From positions 1,116,001-1,180,000 of the forward strand of contig NZ_JABTEZ010000002.1 in assembly GCF_015711605.1 (NCBI RefSeq): a stretch of DNA of 64,000 nt, given 5' to 3'. The notes beneath the pieces are model-generated. The model was not told the DNA's origin and ran no database searches. It saw only the letters and a list, made by a program, of their open reading frames with translations. The stretch comes from Planomonospora sp. ID67723. Lineage in GTDB: Bacteria; Actinomycetota; Actinomycetes; Streptosporangiales; Streptosporangiaceae. Shown here piece by piece: positions 35,212 through 44,468 of this stretch (the stretch's first letter is position 1; the number at the start of each line of letters is the position of its first letter). Position numbers and translations under genes: made by a program.

Positions 35212-36123
35212 GTGCTCTCCAGCTACCTCGCCCACCTGGCGGGGGAGCGAGGGCTGGCCGCCAACACCCTGGCCTCCTATCGCCGTGACCTCGTGCGGTA
35301 CGTGGAGCACCTGAAGAACCGGGGGCACGTCACCTTCGGCGGGGTCGCCGAGGACGACGTCACGGCCTTCCTGGCCGCGCTGCGCGAGGGCGACGACGAG
35401 CATCGGGCCCTCGTCGCCAGCTCGGCGGCGCGGGCCGTGTCCGCCGTCCGCGGCCTGCACCGTTTCGCGCTGCGCGAGGGCGTCTCCGGCCACGACCCGG
35501 CCTACCGGATCCGTCTGCCGCGCCAGCTCCGCCGCCAGCCCAAGGCGATCGGGGTGGAGGAGGTCGAGCGGCTGATCGCGGCCTCCGGCCCCGACGGGGC
35601 CCCGCTCACGCTGCGCAACCGGGCCCTGCTGGAACTGCTGTACGGCACCGGCGCGCGCATCTCCGAGGCGGTCGGCCTCGCCGTGGACGACGTCGACCTC
35701 GACCCGGCGGCCCCGCAGGTCAGACTGGGCGGCAAGGACGGGCGGACCCGCCCGGTGCCGCTCGGGCGCTTCGCCGGGGAGGCGCTGGAGGCCTATCTCA
35801 CCCGGGCCCGCCCGGGCATCGCCGCCCACGGCCGGGGCACCTCCGGACTGTTCCTCAACGCCCGCGGCGGCAGGCTCACCCGCCAGGGCGCCTGGGAGGT
35901 CCTCCAGGCCGCCGCCGAGCGCGCGGGGCTGGCCGGGGTGTCGCCGCACATGTTGCGGCATTCGTTCGCAACGCACCTCCTGGACGGCGGCGCGGACGTT
36001 AGGGTGGTCCAGGAGCTACTCGGCCGTGCCTCGGCGGTGACCACCACCCAGGTGCACACCCCGGCGACGGCCGACGGGCTCCGGGAGATATACGCCGCGG
36101 CGCACCCGCGTGGGCGGCGCTGA
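35212..36123 (+). CDS. xerD: XerD-like tyrosine recombinase lacking the catalytic tyrosine
   Basis: 303 residues, N-terminal SAM-like core-binding domain ([20 protein letters not shown]) and C-terminal catalytic domain. Arg I (GTGARISEA), the beta-hairpin Lys ([12 protein letters not shown]) and the HxxR box ([12 protein letters not shown]) are intact. However, the LGH histidine is replaced by Arg (ELLGRASAV) and the nucleophile in the expected TTTQIYT motif is His ([10 protein letters not shown]), with one inserted residue. The protein may be inactive in strand cleavage, which would block chromosome-dimer resolution unless another Xer acts. GTG 35212 has a poor binding-site spacing; a CTG at 35194 has GGGAGG 5 nt upstream and may be the true start. 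Confidence 0.88.
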   Translation: MLSSYLAHLAGERGLAANTLASYRRDLVRYVEHLKNRGHVTFGGVAEDDVTAFLAALREGDDEHRALVASSAARAVSAVRGLHRFALREGVSGHDPAYRIRLPRQLRRQPKAIGVEEVERLIAASGPDGAPLTLRNRALLELLYGTGARISEAVGLAVDDVDLDPAAPQVRLGGKDGRTRPVPLGRFAGEALEAYLTRARPGIAAHGRGTSGLFLNARGGRLTRQGAWEVLQAAAERAGLAGVSPHMLRHSFATHLLDGGADVRVVQELLGRASAVTTTQVHTPATADGLREIYAAAHPRGRR

Positions 36124-36149
36124 CTGCCGTTGCGGCCGGGCGTGCCGTC

Positions 36150-36178
36150 TTGCCGCATACGTGTTGTCGTCATAGTGT
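36150..36178 (+). promoter_or_regulatory. Candidate promoter for parA
   Basis: TTGCCG at 36150-36155, 17-nt spacer, TAGTGT at 36173-36178, about 45 nt upstream of the parA start. Confidence 0.5.
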
Positions 36179-36222
36179 CCGTCCGGACGGTCCGGTTCGA
36201 GACCGTCAGGGAGGTTCGACTG

Positions 36223-37170
36223 GTGACTGTGACCACCGACGGTTCTATCCGGGGTACGGCCCCCGGAAACCCCGAGAATCCCTGGGGGGACACCAAGACC
36301 GCCGGGGCCCCTCGCAGCGGGGGAATTCTCGGCCCGACCGGGCGGCCCCGCCCGGTGTTCCCCGACCCGCGCCCGCGGACGGTCCACGGACCGGCCCGCG
36401 TCGTCGCCATGGTCAACCAGAAGGGCGGTGTGGGGAAGACGACCACCACCATCAACCTGGGCGCGGCGCTGGCCGAGGCGGGGCTGAAGGTGCTGCTGGT
36501 CGACTTCGACCCGCAGGGAGCCCTCTCGGTGGGGCTCGGGATCAACCCGCTCCAGCTCGACCTGACGGTCTACAACCTCCTCATGGACCGCCAGGTCACC
36601 GCGGAGGACGTGCTGCTGGAGACCGGCGTCGAGAACATGGACCTGCTGCCCAGCAACATCGACCTGTCCGCGGCCGAGGTCCAGCTCGTCACGGAGGTCG
36701 CCCGCGAGCAGGTGCTCGGCCGGGTGATCAAGCCCCTGCTGCCCGAATACGACGTCTGCCTGATCGACTGCCAGCCCTCCCTGGGCCTGCTCACGATCAA
36801 CGCGCTCGCCTGCGCGCACGGCGTCATGGTCCCGCTGGAGTGCGAGTTCTTCGCGCTGCGCGGTGTCGCGCTGCTGATGGACACCATCATCAAGGTCCAG
36901 GAGCGCATCAACGACGAGCTGGTGATCGAGGGCCTGCTCGCCACGATGTACGACGCGCGCACCCTGCACGGCCGCGAGGTGCTGGCCCGGGTGGTCGAGG
37001 CCTTCGACGAGAAGGTCTACCACACCGTGATCAACCGAACGGTCCGCTTCCCCGACGCCACCGTGGCCGGTGAGCCCATCACCAGCTTCGACTCCTCCTC
37101 CCTCGGCGCCAGCGCCTACCGCGAGCTGGCCCGCGAGGTCCTCGCCCGGTGGGACGCGCAGGGCAGGTGA
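36223..37170 (+). CDS. ParA/Soj-family chromosome-partitioning ATPase
   Basis: 315-residue Walker ATPase. After about 60 disordered Pro/Gly-rich residues come the deviant Walker A KGGVGKTTTTINLG, Walker A' LLVDFDPQGALS and Walker B DVCLIDCQPSLGLLTINAL. Located between xerD and scpA, where actinobacteria carry a ParA paralogue separate from the oriC-linked parAB pair; it likely acts with condensin or division rather than with ParB. GTG start with GGGAGG 8 nt upstream. Confidence 0.9.
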   Translation: MTVTTDGSIRGTAPGNPENPWGDTKTAGAPRSGGILGPTGRPRPVFPDPRPRTVHGPARVVAMVNQKGGVGKTTTTINLGAALAEAGLKVLLVDFDPQGALSVGLGINPLQLDLTVYNLLMDRQVTAEDVLLETGVENMDLLPSNIDLSAAEVQLVTEVAREQVLGRVIKPLLPEYDVCLIDCQPSLGLLTINALACAHGVMVPLECEFFALRGVALLMDTIIKVQERINDELVIEGLLATMYDARTLHGREVLARVVEAFDEKVYHTVINRTVRFPDATVAGEPITSFDSSSLGASAYRELAREVLARWDAQGR

Positions 37171-37311
37171 GCCCGGCCCCGGGGCGGGGCGGGTGAGGCG
37201 CCCTCCGGGCGGCACACCTCAGGACGGTGTACGGCCGCGTGGCGCCTCCCCGGGCGTCCCGGGCTGCTCAGGCATGCCCCCGGCCGCTCACGGGTGCGCC
37301 ACAATGGCGGG

Positions 37312-38151
37312 ATGACCGAGCAGCCGCAGGCGACCGACGACGGCACCTTCAGGGTGCACCTGGAGGTCTTCGAGGGCCCCTTCGACCTGCTGCTCGGTCT
37401 GATCTCCAAGCACAAGCTGGACATCACCGAGGTCTCGCTCAGCCAGGTCACCGACGAGTTCATCGCCTACATCCGGGCCAGGGGGCCGGAGTGGGACCTG
37501 GACCAGACGAGCCACTTCCTGCTCGTCGCGGCGACCCTGCTCGACCTCAAGGCGGCCCGGCTGCTGCCCTCCGGAGAGGTGGACGACGAGGAGGACCTCG
37601 CCCTGCTGGAGGCCCGCGACCTGCTCTTCGCCCGGCTCCTGCAGTACCGGGCCTACAAGGAGGTCGCCAAGGTCTTCGCCGGAAGGATGGCGGAGGAGGC
37701 GCTGCGCTTCCCCCGGACCGTGCCGATGGAGGCCAGGTTCGCCAACCTCCTGCCCGAGCTGATCCTCGGCATCGGCCCCGAGCGCCTCGCCCGGATCGCG
37801 CAGCGGGCCTTCGCGCCCAAGACCCCGCCGTCGGTCTCGGTCGCCCACATCTACCAACCACTCGCCAACGTCCGCGAACAGGCGGTTATCCTTGTCGAAC
37901 GGTTGCGGCGGCTGCGCCGGGCGACCTTCCGGGCGCTCACCTCCGACTGCGCCGGCACCTTCGAAGTCGTCGCACGGTTCCTGGCCGTCCTGGAGCTCTT
38001 CCGGGAGTCGGCGGTCTCCTTCGACCAGGTGGAGCCCCTCGGGGACCTGCACGTGACCTGGACGGGCAGCGACGACGGAGACGTCGTGGTGGCCGACGAC
38101 TACGACGACCGAGTGAGGAAGGAGCCCGCCGATGGCCGAGCCGGTGACTGA
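37312..38151 (+). CDS. scpA: Segregation and condensation protein A
   Basis: Kleisin subunit of the SMC condensin, 279 residues. The N-terminal helix signature FEGPFDLLLGLISKHKLDITEVSL is characteristic; the C-terminal winged helix ends VSFDQVEPLGDLHVTW. ATG at 37312 follows CACAAT by 6 nt, so the mRNA may be leaderless. It overlaps scpB by 20 nt, and its TGA lies in the first unit of a tandem repeat. Confidence 0.95.
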   Translation: MTEQPQATDDGTFRVHLEVFEGPFDLLLGLISKHKLDITEVSLSQVTDEFIAYIRARGPEWDLDQTSHFLLVAATLLDLKAARLLPSGEVDDEEDLALLEARDLLFARLLQYRAYKEVAKVFAGRMAEEALRFPRTVPMEARFANLLPELILGIGPERLARIAQRAFAPKTPPSVSVAHIYQPLANVREQAVILVERLRRLRRATFRALTSDCAGTFEVVARFLAVLELFRESAVSFDQVEPLGDLHVTWTGSDDGDVVVADDYDDRVRKEPADGRAGD

Positions 38152-38791
38152 GCCCCCGGTGACTGAGCCCCCGGTGACTGAGCCCCCGGTGACCGGACCC
38201 ACGGCCGGGCCGGAGACCGGGTTCACGGTCGGGGAGGCCGGAGGGAGCGGGCCGGACCTGCGCGCCGGGCTGGAGGCGATCCTGCTCGTGGTCGACGAGC
38301 CGGTCGCCGAGGTGACGCTCGCCCAGGTGCTGGAGCGGCCCACGCGCGAGGTCGCCGCGACCCTGCGCGAGCTGGCGGCGGAATACACCGCGGCGGGCCG
38401 TGGTTTCGATCTGAGAGAGGTGGCGGGCGGCTGGCGGTTCTACACGCGGGCCGAGTGCGCCTCCCTCGTGGAGCGGTTCGTCCGCGACGGCCAGCAGACG
38501 CGGCTCACCCAGGCCGCCCTGGAGACCCTGGCCGTGGTCGCCTACCGGCAGCCCGTGAGCCGGGCGAGGGTGGCGGCCATCCGAGGCGTCAACAGCGACG
38601 GTGTCATGCGGACGCTGGTGACCAGAGGACTGGTCGAAGAGGCCGGTACCGAACCGGAGAGCCAGGCCGTGCTCTACCGGACCAGTTCATATTTTCTCGA
38701 GCGGATGGGCCTGCGGGATCTCGACGAGCTCCCCGAACTGGCCCCCTTCCTGCCCGACGACGTGGAAACCCTAGAGGAGCAGCAGAAGTGA
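38132..38791 (+). CDS. scpB: Segregation and condensation protein B
   Basis: Winged-helix dimer subunit of the SMC condensin, 219 residues. After a repeated VTEPP N-terminus, the core shows LEAILLVVDEPV, GRGFDLREVAGGWRFYTR and LAVVAYRQPVSRARVAAIRGVNSDGVMRTL. ATG with GGAG 7 nt upstream. The stop overlaps the start of the pseudouridine synthase gene by 4 nt (GTGA). Confidence 0.95.
   Translation: MAEPVTEPPVTEPPVTEPPVTGPTAGPETGFTVGEAGGSGPDLRAGLEAILLVVDEPVAEVTLAQVLERPTREVAATLRELAAEYTAAGRGFDLREVAGGWRFYTRAECASLVERFVRDGQQTRLTQAALETLAVVAYRQPVSRARVAAIRGVNSDGVMRTLVTRGLVEEAGTEPESQAVLYRTSSYFLERMGLRDLDELPELAPFLPDDVETLEEQQK
38143..38187. repeat. Three perfect 15-bp tandem repeats spanning the scpA stop and scpB N-terminus
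   Basis: Unit GGTGACTGAGCCCCC, three perfect copies followed by a decayed fourth. Unit 1 contains the scpA TGA; in the scpB frame the repeat encodes VTEPP pentapeptides. Confidence 0.95.
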
Positions 38792-40278
38792 ACAACAGGC
38801 GTAGCACCCCGTCCGGTGATGGACGCGGTCGAGGCCGCGGCGGCGCCCCGCGTGGCGGCAACCCCCGCGGAGGCGGATCCCGGGGCGGTTCGTCCTCGGG
38901 CGGCTTCCGCTCCGACAGCCGCGGCTTCCGCTCCGACTCCCCGCGCGGCGGCGCCCCCCGGGGGGACGACCGCGGCTTCCGCTCTCCTGCCCGTGACGAC
39001 CGCGGCGGGTTCCGTCCGGAGCGTCGTGACGACCGCGGTGAGCGGGGCGGTTTCCGCTCCGAGGGCCCGCGCGGCGGCGCCCCCCGGGGGGACGACCGCG
39101 GCGGGTTCGGCTCCCGTGACGACCGTGGTTTCCGCTCTCCCGCCCGTGACGACAGGGACTTCCGTTCCCAGGGTCGTGATGACCGCGGCGGGTTCCGTCC
39201 GGAGCGTCGTGACGACCGTGGCGACCGGGGCGGTTTCCGCTCCGAGGGCCCGCGCGGCGGCGCCCCCCGGGGAGACGACCGCGGCGGTTCCCGGGCCCGT
39301 TACGGCAAGAACGAACGCCGGGACGAGGTGCAGACGATCGGCGGCAAGCGCGCCGGCCAGTACGGCCAGGGCCCTGCCGCGCCGAAGCGCACCACGCCGA
39401 ACCGCGCCACGCCGAAGCGCGCCCCCGCGGCCAAGGCCGAGCGCCGGCCCGGCGCGATCGAGAACGACCGGTTCAAGACCGCTCGCCAGCCCGTGCGCGA
39501 TTCGGACTTCTACGACCGCGACTACACCGACGAGCGCGACACCACCGAGGTCCCCGGCGGCGTCCGGCTGCAGAAGGTCCTCGCCCAGGCGGGCGTGGCC
39601 AGCCGCCGCGCCTGCGAGGAGATGATCGGCGACGGCCGCGTGACGGTCGACGGCCAGGTGGTCCGCCGCTTCGGCGCCCGGGTCGACCCGACCCGGCAGA
39701 TCATCCACGTCGACGGCAAGCGGCTGCCGACCATGCCGGACCTGGTCTACTTCGCCATCAACAAGCCGATCGGCGTGGTCAGCACCATGTCCGACCCCGA
39801 GGGGCGCCCCTCCCTCGCCGACTACGTGGCCGACCGCACCGAGCGCCTGTTCCACGTGGGCCGTCTCGACACCGAGACCGAGGGCCTGATCCTGCTCACC
39901 AACGACGGCGAGCTGGCCAACCGCCTGACCCACCCCAGCTACGGCGTGCAGAAGAAGTACTGGGCGAAGGTCCCGGGCCGGATCAAGCCCGACCTGGCCC
40001 GCCGCCTGAGGAAGGGCGTCGAGCTGGAGGACGGCATCGCCAAGGCCGACTCCTTCACGCTGGTCCAGGAGCACGGACAGCAGGCCCTGGTCGAGATCGT
40101 CCTGCACGAGGGCCGCAAGCACATCGTCCGGCGCATGCTGGAGGAGGTCGGCCACCCGGTCATCGACCTGGCGCGCATCGAGTTCGGCCCGGTCAAGCTG
40201 GGCCGTCTCAAGCCGGGCACCGTCCGCGCGCTGACCGTCAAGGAGGTCGGCGAGCTGTACGCCGCCGTCGGGCTGTAA
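38788..40278 (+). CDS. RluB/RsuA-family 23S or 16S rRNA pseudouridine synthase with long RG-rich tail
   Basis: 496 residues, twice the usual bacterial length. Residues 1-190 are a disordered Arg/Gly/Asp/Ser-rich region containing repeated RGGAPRGDDRG, FRSPARDD and FRPERRDDRG blocks. The S4 RNA-binding domain (VRLQKVLAQAGVASRRACEE) and the synthase domain (FHVGRLDTETEGLILLTNDGEL, with the catalytic Asp in GRLDTET) follow and are complete. GTG start overlaps the scpB stop by 4 nt, with GAGGAG upstream. Confidence 0.92.
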   Translation: MNNRRSTPSGDGRGRGRGGAPRGGNPRGGGSRGGSSSGGFRSDSRGFRSDSPRGGAPRGDDRGFRSPARDDRGGFRPERRDDRGERGGFRSEGPRGGAPRGDDRGGFGSRDDRGFRSPARDDRDFRSQGRDDRGGFRPERRDDRGDRGGFRSEGPRGGAPRGDDRGGSRARYGKNERRDEVQTIGGKRAGQYGQGPAAPKRTTPNRATPKRAPAAKAERRPGAIENDRFKTARQPVRDSDFYDRDYTDERDTTEVPGGVRLQKVLAQAGVASRRACEEMIGDGRVTVDGQVVRRFGARVDPTRQIIHVDGKRLPTMPDLVYFAINKPIGVVSTMSDPEGRPSLADYVADRTERLFHVGRLDTETEGLILLTNDGELANRLTHPSYGVQKKYWAKVPGRIKPDLARRLRKGVELEDGIAKADSFTLVQEHGQQALVEIVLHEGRKHIVRRMLEEVGHPVIDLARIEFGPVKLGRLKPGTVRALTVKEVGELYAAVGL

Positions 40279-40303
40279 TCTTCCGGAATACACACGTTCG
40301 GGA

Positions 40304-40335
40304 CGCGCCGGATCACCTCCTGGTGATCCGGCGCG
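40304..40335 (+). terminator. 14-bp perfect hairpin between the pseudouridine synthase and aroH genes
   Basis: CGCGCCGGATCACC / GGTGATCCGGCGCG with TCCT loop, 25 nt after the synthase stop and 20 nt before the aroH ATG. The loop side reads CACCTCCT, complementary to the aroH ribosome binding site TACGGAGGAA. It may therefore be a terminator, a translational switch, or both. Confidence 0.65.
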
Positions 40336-40355
40336 AGTGGTACGGAGGAACGACG

Positions 40356-40715
40356 ATGGTGCGGGCGATCCGTGGGGCGATCCAGGTCGAGGGCAACGAC
40401 AGGGACGCCATCCTGTCCGGTGTCACCGAGCTGGTCAGCGAGGTGATGGAACGCAACGGGCTCACCACCGACGACGTGATCAGCGTGATCTTCACGGCGA
40501 CCCCCGACCTGACGGCGGAGTTCCCCGCGCTGGCCGCCCGCAAGCTCGGATTCCACGAGGTGCCGCTCATCTGCGCCTCCGAGATCGACGTGCCGGGCGC
40601 GCTGCCCCACGTCGTCCGGCTGATGGCCCACGTGGAGACCGACAAGTCCCGCCAGGACATCCAGCACGTCTACCTGCGCGGCGCGGTGGCCCTCCGCGTG
40701 GACATCGCACAGTGA
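40356..40715 (+). CDS. aroH: Monofunctional chorismate mutase (AroH class)
   Basis: Rearranges chorismate to prephenate, the entry to phenylalanine and tyrosine. 119 residues with the AroH trimer signature RAIRGAIQVEGNDRDAI, ERNGLTTDDVISVIFTATPDLTAEFPA and the C-terminal DIQHVYLRGAVALR that covers the active site (Arg in VYLRGA). ATG at 40356 has GGAGG 7 nt upstream. Prephenate dehydrogenase follows 94 nt later, so the pair directs flux to tyrosine. Confidence 0.93.
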   Translation: MVRAIRGAIQVEGNDRDAILSGVTELVSEVMERNGLTTDDVISVIFTATPDLTAEFPALAARKLGFHEVPLICASEIDVPGALPHVVRLMAHVETDKSRQDIQHVYLRGAVALRVDIAQ

Positions 40716-40809
40716 CTTTCTCGTGGACCCCCTCGTGCCCACCGCGCCCCCCGCTGCCCCCGGCGACCCCGGTGACCCCCTTGCGGGTCTCCACGTCCGA
40801 GGAGCTCGT

Positions 40810-41958
40810 ATGAGTGCCCTGGAGAGCGTTCTCGTCGTCGGCACGGGCCTGATCGGCACCTCGATCGCCCTGTGCCTGCGCGAGCAGGGCGTCACGGTCT
40901 ACCTGACCGACCGCGACGCGGCGGCCGTACGGCTGGCCAGGGAGCTGGGCGCGGGCATCGAATGGCACCCGGGGCGTCCCGCGGACCTGGCTCCGGGCGT
41001 CGCGTGGCACCCCGGCCGCCCCGTGGACCTGGCGATCATCGCCGTCCCCCCGCACGTGGTCGCCGAGCAGCTGGCGCAGCTCCAGCGGGCCGGGGCCGCC
41101 AGGTTCTACACCGACGTGGCCAGTGTCAAGGCGCTCCCGCTCCGGCTGGCCGGGGAGCTCGGCTGCGACCTGACCACCTATGTCGCCGGGCACCCGCTCG
41201 CGGGCAGGGAACGCTCCGGGCCCGCCGCGGCCAGGGCCGACCTGTTCCTCGGACGGCCCTGGGCCCTGTGCCCGACGGAGGAGACCTCTCCCGACGCGCT
41301 GGAGCTTCTGCGCGGACTGGTCAAGCTCTGCGGCGGCGAGGCCGTCGAGGTCGACGCCGTCCAGCACGACAAGGCCGTCGCGCTCGTCTCGCACGCCCCC
41401 CACGTGGCCGCCTCCGCGGTGGCCGCCCGGCTCGCCGACGCCCCGGCCGCCGCGCTCGGCCTGGCCGGGCCGGGGGTCCGCGACGTCACACGCGTCGCGG
41501 CAGGGGACCCGGGCCTGTGGACCGGCATCCTGTCGGGCAACGCGCTCCCGGTGGCCGACGTCCTGGAGGCGGTCGCGGCCGACCTGGCCGCCGCGGCCGC
41601 CGCGCTGCGCGCCTCCGCCGCGCCGGTCCCGCCCTCGGAGGAGGCCGCGGCGGCGGGCACGGCGATGAGCACGGTCACCGACCTGCTCCACCGGGGCGTC
41701 GCCGGGACCGGCCGGATCCCCGGCAAGCACGGCGGCCCGGCGCGCACCTACGCGGTCGTCCAAGTGATCATCGGCGACCGGCCGGGCGAGCTGGCCCGGC
41801 TGTTCCAGGTGGCCGAGGAGACCGGCGTCAACATCGAGGACGTCCGCCTGGAGCACGCCCCGGGCCTGCCGCTGGGTGCCGCCGACCTGTTCGTGCAGCC
41901 CGAGGCGGCGGCCCCGCTGTCGGAGGCGCTGCGCGCCCACGGCTGGCATCTGCCCTGA
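40810..41958 (+). CDS. tyrA: Prephenate dehydrogenase
   Basis: NAD(P)-dependent oxidative decarboxylation of prephenate to 4-hydroxyphenylpyruvate. 382 residues: Rossmann domain (VLVVGTGLIGTSIALCL), catalytic region DVASVKALPL and AGHPLAGRERSG, all-helical dimer domain with VSHAPHVAASAV, and a C-terminal ACT domain (VQVIIGDRPGELARLFQVAEETGVNIEDV) for feedback by tyrosine. A 14-residue block beginning WHPGRP is duplicated in the Rossmann domain. ATG with GGAG 5 nt upstream. Confidence 0.94.
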   Translation: MSALESVLVVGTGLIGTSIALCLREQGVTVYLTDRDAAAVRLARELGAGIEWHPGRPADLAPGVAWHPGRPVDLAIIAVPPHVVAEQLAQLQRAGAARFYTDVASVKALPLRLAGELGCDLTTYVAGHPLAGRERSGPAAARADLFLGRPWALCPTEETSPDALELLRGLVKLCGGEAVEVDAVQHDKAVALVSHAPHVAASAVAARLADAPAAALGLAGPGVRDVTRVAAGDPGLWTGILSGNALPVADVLEAVAADLAAAAAALRASAAPVPPSEEAAAAGTAMSTVTDLLHRGVAGTGRIPGKHGGPARTYAVVQVIIGDRPGELARLFQVAEETGVNIEDVRLEHAPGLPLGAADLFVQPEAAAPLSEALRAHGWHLP

Positions 41959-42222
41959 CCGGTCCGGCCCCTGCCGGTCGGCGGTCACGGCTGTTGGCCG
42001 CCCATCGGGACCGGCTCAGCGCGGGCGTCCTCGAACCGGTCAAGGGTCGAGCGGGACGGGGGCGGCACGGCGCCGGGTCCGGCGGGCCTTCGCCGATGCG
42101 TGGTTCCCTCTCCACTCCCGGTAGCCTCGTACGGACAACTCAAGCGGGCGGTAAGCCGCTCTGCGGGCGCCGACGGCGGAGGCCGGGCGCGCGCGGGCGT
42201 CCACGAGTGGAGCGAACCAGAG

Positions 42223-42888
42223 ATGAACACGGTGACCGGGCTGGTCGTCGCCATGGACGGGCCCTCGGGGTCCGGCAAGTCGAGCGCGTCCCGCGGGGTC
42301 GCGCGGGCGCTGGGGCTTCGGTACCTCGACACCGGGGCGATGTACCGGGCGATCACCTGGTGGATGCTCCGGCAGGGCGTGGACCTCGCCGACCCGGAGG
42401 CCATCGCGGCCAGGGCGCTGGAGCCGGTGCTCACGATGGGCACCGACCCCGACGCGCCCTCGGTGGCCGTGGACGGCACCGACGCCGCCGGGCCCATCCG
42501 CACGGCCGAGGTCACCGCCGCCGTCTCGGCGGTGAGCGCGGTGCCCGAGGTGCGGCGCCGGCTCGTCGCCGAGCAGCGCGAGATCATCGGTACGGGCGGC
42601 ATCGTCGTCGAGGGCCGGGACATCGGCACCGTGGTCGCCCCCGGCGCCCCGGTCAAGGTCTACCTGACCGCGAGCGCGGACGCCCGGGCGGCCCGCCGTA
42701 CGGCCGAGCTCGCCGGCACCACCGTGGAGGCGCAGAAGGCCGCCATGGCCCGCCGCGACACCCTCGACTCGACCAGGAAGACCGACCCGCTGGCGATGGC
42801 GCCCGACGCCGTCGAGCTGGACACCACACCGCTGAACCTCGACGAGGTCATCGCCGAGGTTCTGCGTGTCATTAAGGAAAAAGTGTGA
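42223..42888 (+). CDS. cmk: Cytidylate kinase
   Basis: Phosphorylates CMP and dCMP with ATP, 221 residues. P-loop [44 protein letters not shown] and [15 protein letters not shown] are family hallmarks. The ATG at 42223 is weakly supported by GGAG 11 nt upstream. Overlaps der by 4 nt (GTGA). Confidence 0.95.
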   Translation: MNTVTGLVVAMDGPSGSGKSSASRGVARALGLRYLDTGAMYRAITWWMLRQGVDLADPEAIAARALEPVLTMGTDPDAPSVAVDGTDAAGPIRTAEVTAAVSAVSAVPEVRRRLVAEQREIIGTGGIVVEGRDIGTVVAPGAPVKVYLTASADARAARRTAELAGTTVEAQKAAMARRDTLDSTRKTDPLAMAPDAVELDTTPLNLDEVIAEVLRVIKEKV

Positions 42889-44306
42889 CTGGGGAATACG
42901 ACGACGACCGCGGCTGGATCGACGCTGAGCTCGCCGATCTGGGGACCGAAGACAGCTCGCAGGACGAGGCGCCGGACTCCGGTCCGCTGCCCGTCGTGGC
43001 CGTGGTGGGCCGCCCCAACGTGGGCAAGTCCACCCTGGTCAACAGGATCATCGGCCGCCGGGAGGCGGTCGTGGAGGACGTTCCCGGCGTCACCCGGGAC
43101 CGGGTGACCTACGAGGCCACCTGGCGCGGGCGCCGGTTCACGGTGGTCGACACCGGCGGGTGGGACCCCGACGCGACCGGCATGGCCCTGCGGATCGCCG
43201 AGCAGGCGCAGATCGCGGCCGAGCTGGCCGACGTCATCCTGTTCGTGGTGGACGCCGCGGTGGGCGTGACCGACTCCGACGAGATCGTCGGCCACGTGCT
43301 GCGCAGCTCCGGCAAGCCGGTCATCCTGGCCGCCAACAAGGTCGACAACCAGCAGATGGAGCTGGAGGCCGCCGCGCTGTGGTCGCTCGGCCTGGGCGAG
43401 CCGCAGCCGGTCTCCGCGCTGCACGGCCGCTCCAGCGGCGACCTGCTCGACGTGGTGCTGGACAAGCTGCCCGAGACGCCTCCGCAGCGCTTCGGCGCCG
43501 AGCGGGGCCCGCGCAGGGTCGCGCTGCTCGGCAAGCCCAACGTGGGCAAGTCCTCGCTGCTGAACCAGCTCGCGGGCCAGGAGCGCGTGCTCGTCGACCC
43601 GATGGCCGGCACCACGCGCGACCCGGTCGACGAGCTGATCGAACTCGGCGGGAAGACCTGGCGCTTCGTGGACACCGCCGGCATCCGCCGCCGCGACCGC
43701 GAGCTCAAGGGCGCCGACTTCTACGCCAGCATGCGGACCCGGGGCGCGCTGGAGCGCTCGGAGATCGCGATCGTGCTCATCGACGCCAGCGAGGTGCTGA
43801 CCGAGCAGGACCTGCGGATCATCTCGCTGGTGATCGAGTCCGGCCGGGCCATGGTGGTGGCGTTCAACAAGTGGGACCTGCTCGACGAGGACCGCCGCTA
43901 CTACCTGGAGAAGGAGATCGACCGCCAGCTCGTCCGCGTGCCGTGGGCGCTGCGGGTCAACATCTCCGCGAAGACCGGCTGGCACGTCGACCGGCTCGTC
44001 CCGGCCATCGAGAAGGCGCTGGACTCCTGGTCCACCCGCGTGCCGACGGCCCGTCTCAACGCCTTCCTCACCGACCTGGTCGCGGCCACCCCGCCGCCGG
44101 TCCGCGGCGGCAAGCAGCCCAAGATCCTCTTCGCCACCCAGGCGTCGACGGAGCCGCCGAAGTTCGTGCTGTTCACCTCGGGCTTCCTGGAGGAGACCTA
44201 CCGCCGCTTCATCGAGCGCCGGATCCGCGAGGAGTTCGGCTTCGCCGGGTCTCCCATCGAGGTCACGATGAAGATCCGCGAGAAGAGGCAGGCGAAGAAG
44301 AAGTAG
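42885..44306 (+). CDS. der: Ribosome biogenesis GTPase Der (EngA)
   Basis: Double-GTPase essential for 50S assembly, 473 residues. Both G domains have full motif sets: G1 GRPNVGKST and [10 protein letters not shown]3 VDTGGW and VDTAGI, G4 NKVD and NKWD; a KH-like C-terminal domain ends [11 protein letters not shown]. About 35 acidic residues precede the first G domain, as in other actinobacteria. GTG overlaps the cmk stop. Confidence 0.97.
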   Translation: MTGEYDDDRGWIDAELADLGTEDSSQDEAPDSGPLPVVAVVGRPNVGKSTLVNRIIGRREAVVEDVPGVTRDRVTYEATWRGRRFTVVDTGGWDPDATGMALRIAEQAQIAAELADVILFVVDAAVGVTDSDEIVGHVLRSSGKPVILAANKVDNQQMELEAAALWSLGLGEPQPVSALHGRSSGDLLDVVLDKLPETPPQRFGAERGPRRVALLGKPNVGKSSLLNQLAGQERVLVDPMAGTTRDPVDELIELGGKTWRFVDTAGIRRRDRELKGADFYASMRTRGALERSEIAIVLIDASEVLTEQDLRIISLVIESGRAMVVAFNKWDLLDEDRRYYLEKEIDRQLVRVPWALRVNISAKTGWHVDRLVPAIEKALDSWSTRVPTARLNAFLTDLVAATPPPVRGGKQPKILFATQASTEPPKFVLFTSGFLEETYRRFIERRIREEFGFAGSPIEVTMKIREKRQAKKK

Positions 44307-44335
44307 CCGGGTCCCGGGCCCGGTGGGCCCGGTGT

Positions 44336-44368
44336 GCGAGCCGTACAGGACGCTCCTGTACGGCTCGC
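44336..44368. terminator. 15-bp hairpin between convergent der and aldo/keto reductase genes
   Basis: GCGAGCCGTACAGGA / TCCTGTACGGCTCGC with a 3-nt loop, 30 nt after the der stop; probably acts for der and, from the other side, for the convergent transcript. Confidence 0.8.
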
Positions 44369-44468
44369 GCCCGTTCGCGGGGCGGTGTCGCGTGTCACCC
44401 CGGGTGGCAGGCCGGCGCGTGGCGCGTGTCGTGGGGGGCCGTGACGTTCTCGTCGGCCAGGTGGAAAG

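Noticed and set aside
36085-36123. Downstream tyrosine (REIYAAA) as the XerD nucleophile
   Set aside because: This Tyr occupies a position C-terminal to the nucleophile also found in active XerD proteins; it does not align with the catalytic residue.
38788-39400. Collagen- or PE_PGRS-like surface protein
   Set aside because: The repeat region is in frame with S4 and pseudouridine synthase domains and has no signal peptide.
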